Shown: one piece after another, positions 6,801-7,775 of the stretch
How the letters are laid out: the number at the start of each line of letters is the position of its first letter
Position numbering within the stretch: the first letter of the stretch is position 1
Origin: an uncultured Varibaculum sp.
GTDB taxonomy: Bacteria; Actinomycetota; Actinomycetes; Actinomycetales; Actinomycetaceae
Assembly (NCBI GenBank): GCA_947253735.1
Contig: CAMYAU010000072.1
Coordinates: 1-7,775, forward strand
Direction: 5' to 3'
DNA length: 7,775 bases
Notes under the pieces: model-generated
Database searches by the model: none
The model's input: the letters and a program-made list of their open reading frames with translations, nothing else
What the model was told of the DNA's origin: nothing
Position numbers and translations under genes: made by a program

Positions 6801-7775
6801 GCCATCAAGATCAACCTTTTGAAGAGTCGGCTAAAACTCAGGCGATTCCGGTTACAGAGATGCAGAAAATGAATTTAAATCCACAGGAAGAAAAGGCGGG
6901 GGCTGATGCTTGGGTACCAAAGGCGGTTAGTTCACAGGAAGCCCGGAAAGGATCCATCTGCCCCCCACCAAATTTCTTGGGTCGCCTAAGTGCCAAAGAA
7001 CCGGGTAAAGAAGCGGGACAAATCCCCACGCTCGCGGCCCCCGATTCGCCGGCTCAAATGCTAGAAGACCCGAGTGTAGAGACAAAAGAAACCACGCCTG
7101 TAAAGAAACAAAAGTTTTCTAAAAATCCCAAAAAGGCAGCGAAACAGAAAGCAAAATTAGCAGAAAAAGTAAGTAGGGAAACTCAAAAAGCAGCTCGCAG
7201 AGCCGAACATAAACAAAAGCGAGAACAACGACGCCAGGAAAAACTCTCCCACCTGTCTCCTAAAGATTTAGAGCCGGTTAACGCTACCCGCAGGGTAGTA
7301 ATTTCTAGCTTGCTGGGAATGGCTATTCTCTTTGTCCTTTCAGTGGCAGTATTAATTTTTTGGCCGCAGCACACCCCGCCAGTAGCCCAGCCCTCTTCCT
7401 CGCAAACCCAAAAAGTTTCCCCCCAACCGGCACCGGTAACTAAACCTGCAGAGATTGCCGGGGTAGCTTCTATCGATGCCGAAGGTAATGATACTGAGCA
7501 CCCTGAGCTTGCTGACCGAATGATTGATGGAAATGAAAACACCTGGTGGCGATCCCGTTTCTTCCGTAACCCGAAGCTAGGGGACCGCAGCGGTTTTGGG
7601 GTGGTAGTCACTTTGAAAGAACAGGCAAATATTTCTGAGATTCAGTTAAAAACTAATGCGCAAGGCGGAAAGATAGAGGTACGCACGCTACCAGAAACGG
7701 GACTCCCGCGTGATGGTAAAGTCCTGGCTACCGGAAGTTTCGCCGATACGGTTAACTTGAAACTGAACCCCAAAG
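3854..7775 (+). CDS. murJ: MurJ/MviN lipid II flippase fused to pseudokinase, membrane helix and discoidin-like domain (3' end outside window)
   Basis: One frame of 1307 codons is open without a stop to the window edge. Residues about 20-550 are a MurJ-type MOP-superfamily flippase that moves lipid II to the outer face of the membrane. The opening motif SRLLGFVR (34-41) matches E. coli MurJ around R18 and R24 (here R35, R41), followed by DAFQAANNLPN. The position of E. coli R52 is tyrosine here. Many hydrophobic segments follow; about 14 helices are expected. An acidic linker (about 552-651) leads to a degenerate kinase domain (about 652-908). Next come a long charged linker (about 909-1147) that becomes strongly basic from 1084, one membrane helix (1148-1170), a Pro-rich stretch, and an extracellular F5/8-type-C-like domain from about 1208. 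The order matches mycobacterial Rv3910 (about 1180 residues); this one is longer, mainly in the linkers. In mycobacteria the pseudokinase is phosphorylated by PknB and binds FhaA; the same control here is inferred. TTG start is supported by AAAGGAGG. Confidence 0.93.
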   Translation, partial: MSSEDEKVNPEIKGIKKINVARASGIMVAGTMVSRLLGFVRAALLIALIGSLGANDAFQAANNLPNIIYNLLASSILSAVLVPQIVRALQRKNSDEFINRLLTLFTTGLLLLTLVCVALAPLFITLFAAKLDPGWKQLAITFSYWSLPQVFFYGLYSLWGQFLNAKGSFGPYMWAPVVNNMVGIAGIFIFWRVLGTEADWAKDPNVWTGEPIILLAGISTLGIVVQALILLIPLRRTGFKMRPVWGIRGYGLGEVSRTAIWAFSALCVAQLGFLALSNVAAAANGFAVKHQVTIATTTAYNTAYTVYMIPQSMIVTSVVTALFTSMSAMVAVGQISKLRKQFLTTQQGVSLITVLCAALIVVLALPIMQVIMPTTALASVKVFAQVLAIMAIGIPFLGIFNLSQRLLLAFADARSTFLVQIPMTICTLVACGLTVLFLPAQYWVMGAAAGEQLSYVFGVGLTLRRLHTQHLPLEFTRQMWRSFWTILLAGIGSGCAGWLLLHYWGPLSGGDYDPALTHISGALARVFAVSLVMTVLYLGLLLAWRSPALAILAVPTWKKLRPGKPLPRLLAYEKGEADTSEQLAGDETAKSGINLEESIPYPLDTEDEASTGRVNQEQPTKADEEPLLQPRNELSKEDEDQVASEHPEPQVTAISYNADGYVNLQSGMTLHFPGQTQFSLLTLGQRLAGEFLPEKDAWAVSDETGRPAELLVMQGKRENTREYYSRLQQVNAPGLQEFIWICSEPVDAVLLQATPDRPLSDLVGSGMPAPVIRSLISQVSEGLSQLHEAGLAHGAIDPSHILVSPTGKVIIRLDVADQNASADLIATQTRDGQRVLELLYFLTSGQHDQLLKAKAGEKLLPPSDFHHGNDVDLDAVALAGAAMPSPRLCQAIREQLGSAELAPVAKWLATKDSETKTAAEGLPDASVTGQEKLPSAFIETDAVTGGEENDTETNPKGNLLAMEVPSSARAVKPVQPPAPEISGHQDQPFEESAKTQAIPVTEMQKMNLNPQEEKAGADAWVPKAVSSQEARKGSICPPPNFLGRLSAKEPGKEAGQIPTLAAPDSPAQMLEDPSVETKETTPVKKQKFSKNPKKAAKQKAKLAEKVSRETQKAARRAEHKQKREQRRQEKLSHLSPKDLEPVNATRRVVISSLLGMAILFVLSVAVLIFWPQHTPPVAQPSSSQTQKVSPQPAPVTKPAEIAGVASIDAEGNDTEHPELADRMIDGNENTWWRSRFFRNPKLGDRSGFGVVVTLKEQANISEIQLKTNAQGGKIEVRTLPETGLPRDGKVLATGSFADTVNLKLNPK
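5032..5050 (+). repeat. perfect 7-bp inverted repeat (hairpin) inside murJ
   Basis: AATCCCC (5032-5038) and GGGGATT (5044-5050) are perfect inverted copies around a 5-base loop, followed by TTTTC when the last stem bases are counted. This has the shape of a weak intrinsic terminator but lies within an intact coding frame (I-P-F-L-G-I-F). Any role in transcript attenuation is speculative; the amino acid constraint could explain it. Confidence 0.5.
5759..5779 (+). promoter_or_regulatory. possible internal ribosome binding site and in-frame GTG before the pseudokinase
   Basis: AAGGAGG (5759-5765) and GAGG (5768-5771) precede an in-frame GTG at 5777 (codon 642), about ten codons before the pseudokinase begins. 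GAGG is 5 bases from that GTG, a normal spacing. A start here would give a separate pseudokinase-helix-discoidin protein. The same bases encode an acidic linker (K-E-D-E-D), which produces such purine runs by chance, so the call is weak. Confidence 0.25.
5807..6577 (+). other. pseudokinase domain of the MurJ fusion
   Basis: Residues about 652-908 keep a kinase-like layout but lack the catalytic residues. The stretch usually holding the VAIK lysine reads AELLVM (708-713) with no lysine. The catalytic loop HRDxKxxN reads HGAIDPSH (793-800), so Arg, Asp, Lys and Asn are all replaced. The DFG motif is best aligned to DVA (814-816). The context LHEAGLAHG, with I-L-V after the loop, is what identifies the fold. 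This fits the non-catalytic, signalling role known for the mycobacterial MviN pseudokinase. Domain limits are approximate, set by eye. Confidence 0.8.
6578..7294 (+). other. long charged linker before the last membrane helix of the MurJ fusion
   Basis: Residues about 909-1147 have no recognisable fold. The first part is rich in Glu, Thr, Ser and Pro. From residue 1084 to 1147 the segment becomes dense in Lys, Arg, Gln and Ala with few hydrophobics, likely a basic helix or coiled coil held at the inner face of the membrane. The positive charge directly before the helix at 1148 agrees with the positive-inside rule. Codons here are A-rich: the line 7081-7140 is about 37% GC. Confidence 0.65.
7295..7363 (+). 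other. single membrane helix of the MurJ fusion after the pseudokinase
   Basis: Residues 1148-1170 form an uninterrupted hydrophobic stretch (containing GMAILFVLSVAVLIFW) with a strongly basic region on its N-terminal side and a Pro/Gln/Ser-rich stretch after it. The pseudokinase is therefore placed inside the cell and the C-terminal domain outside. Confidence 0.88.
7475..7775 (+). other. extracellular F5/8-type-C (discoidin-like) domain, truncated by window end
   Basis: Residues from about 1208 carry the signature of the galactose-binding-like fold: a MIDGNENTWW motif (1223-1232) followed by beta-strand segments such as GVVVTL and ISEIQLKT. Such domains often bind glycans or lipids, and the corresponding part of mycobacterial Rv3910 has been described as carbohydrate-binding-like. 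The ligand is unknown. The domain is incomplete here, and the assignment rests on motif pattern only. Confidence 0.7.

Noticed and set aside
7183..7611. Minus-strand open frame of 142 codons opposite the MurJ C-terminal part
   Set aside because: It overlaps the basic linker, membrane helix and discoidin-like segment, which are coherent on the plus strand; the reverse translation shows no domain or signal.
1..7775. Search for CRISPR arrays, tRNA genes, insertion sequences or a defence system
   Set aside because: No spaced direct repeats, tRNA cloverleaf, transposase motif or inverted-repeat-bounded element was seen; nearly all bases are accounted for by four housekeeping-type genes.

Overview
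The window looks like a chromosomal piece of a high-GC Gram-positive bacterium (Actinomycetota) whose own base composition is only moderate: lines sampled by hand range from about 37% to 58% GC. The main evidence is gene order. It runs tRNA CCA-adding enzyme (divergent), MutT4-like Nudix hydrolase, DUF6049 secreted protein, then the lipid II flippase MurJ fused to a pseudokinase. This matches the Mycobacterium tuberculosis block Rv3907c-Rv3908-Rv3909-Rv3910. The moderate GC and frequent TTA, CTA and ATA codons suggest an Actinomycetaceae-type organism (for example Varibaculum or Mobiluncus relatives). That placement is a guess from composition.

Layout: bases 1-1087 (minus strand) hold the first 362 codons of the CCA-adding enzyme, whose 3' end lies outside the window. 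Bases 1088-1172 are a short divergent intergenic region. Bases 1173-1676 encode the Nudix hydrolase. From about 1678 to 3837 runs the DUF6049 protein, with a signal peptide and one C-terminal membrane anchor. From 3854 (TTG start with a strong Shine-Dalgarno) to the right edge there is one uninterrupted frame of 1307 codons. It encodes MurJ, an acidic linker, a degenerate kinase domain, a long charged linker, one membrane helix, and an extracellular F5/8-type-C (discoidin-like) domain that is cut by the window end. There is no gene-free stretch longer than 85 bases.

The three plus-strand genes are spaced 1 and 16 bases apart with no terminator between them, so they very likely form one operon. 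MurJ flips lipid II outward for peptidoglycan synthesis. In mycobacteria its pseudokinase domain is phosphorylated by PknB and recruits the FHA protein FhaA, so this block is best read as a regulated cell-wall export module, with DUF6049 as a conserved envelope partner of unknown function. I see no CRISPR array, mobile element, RNA gene or new defence system. The more unusual points are the multi-domain flippase, a strong ribosome-binding-like site with an in-frame GTG just before the pseudokinase domain, a possibly leaderless Nudix transcript, and an intragenic hairpin within murJ.
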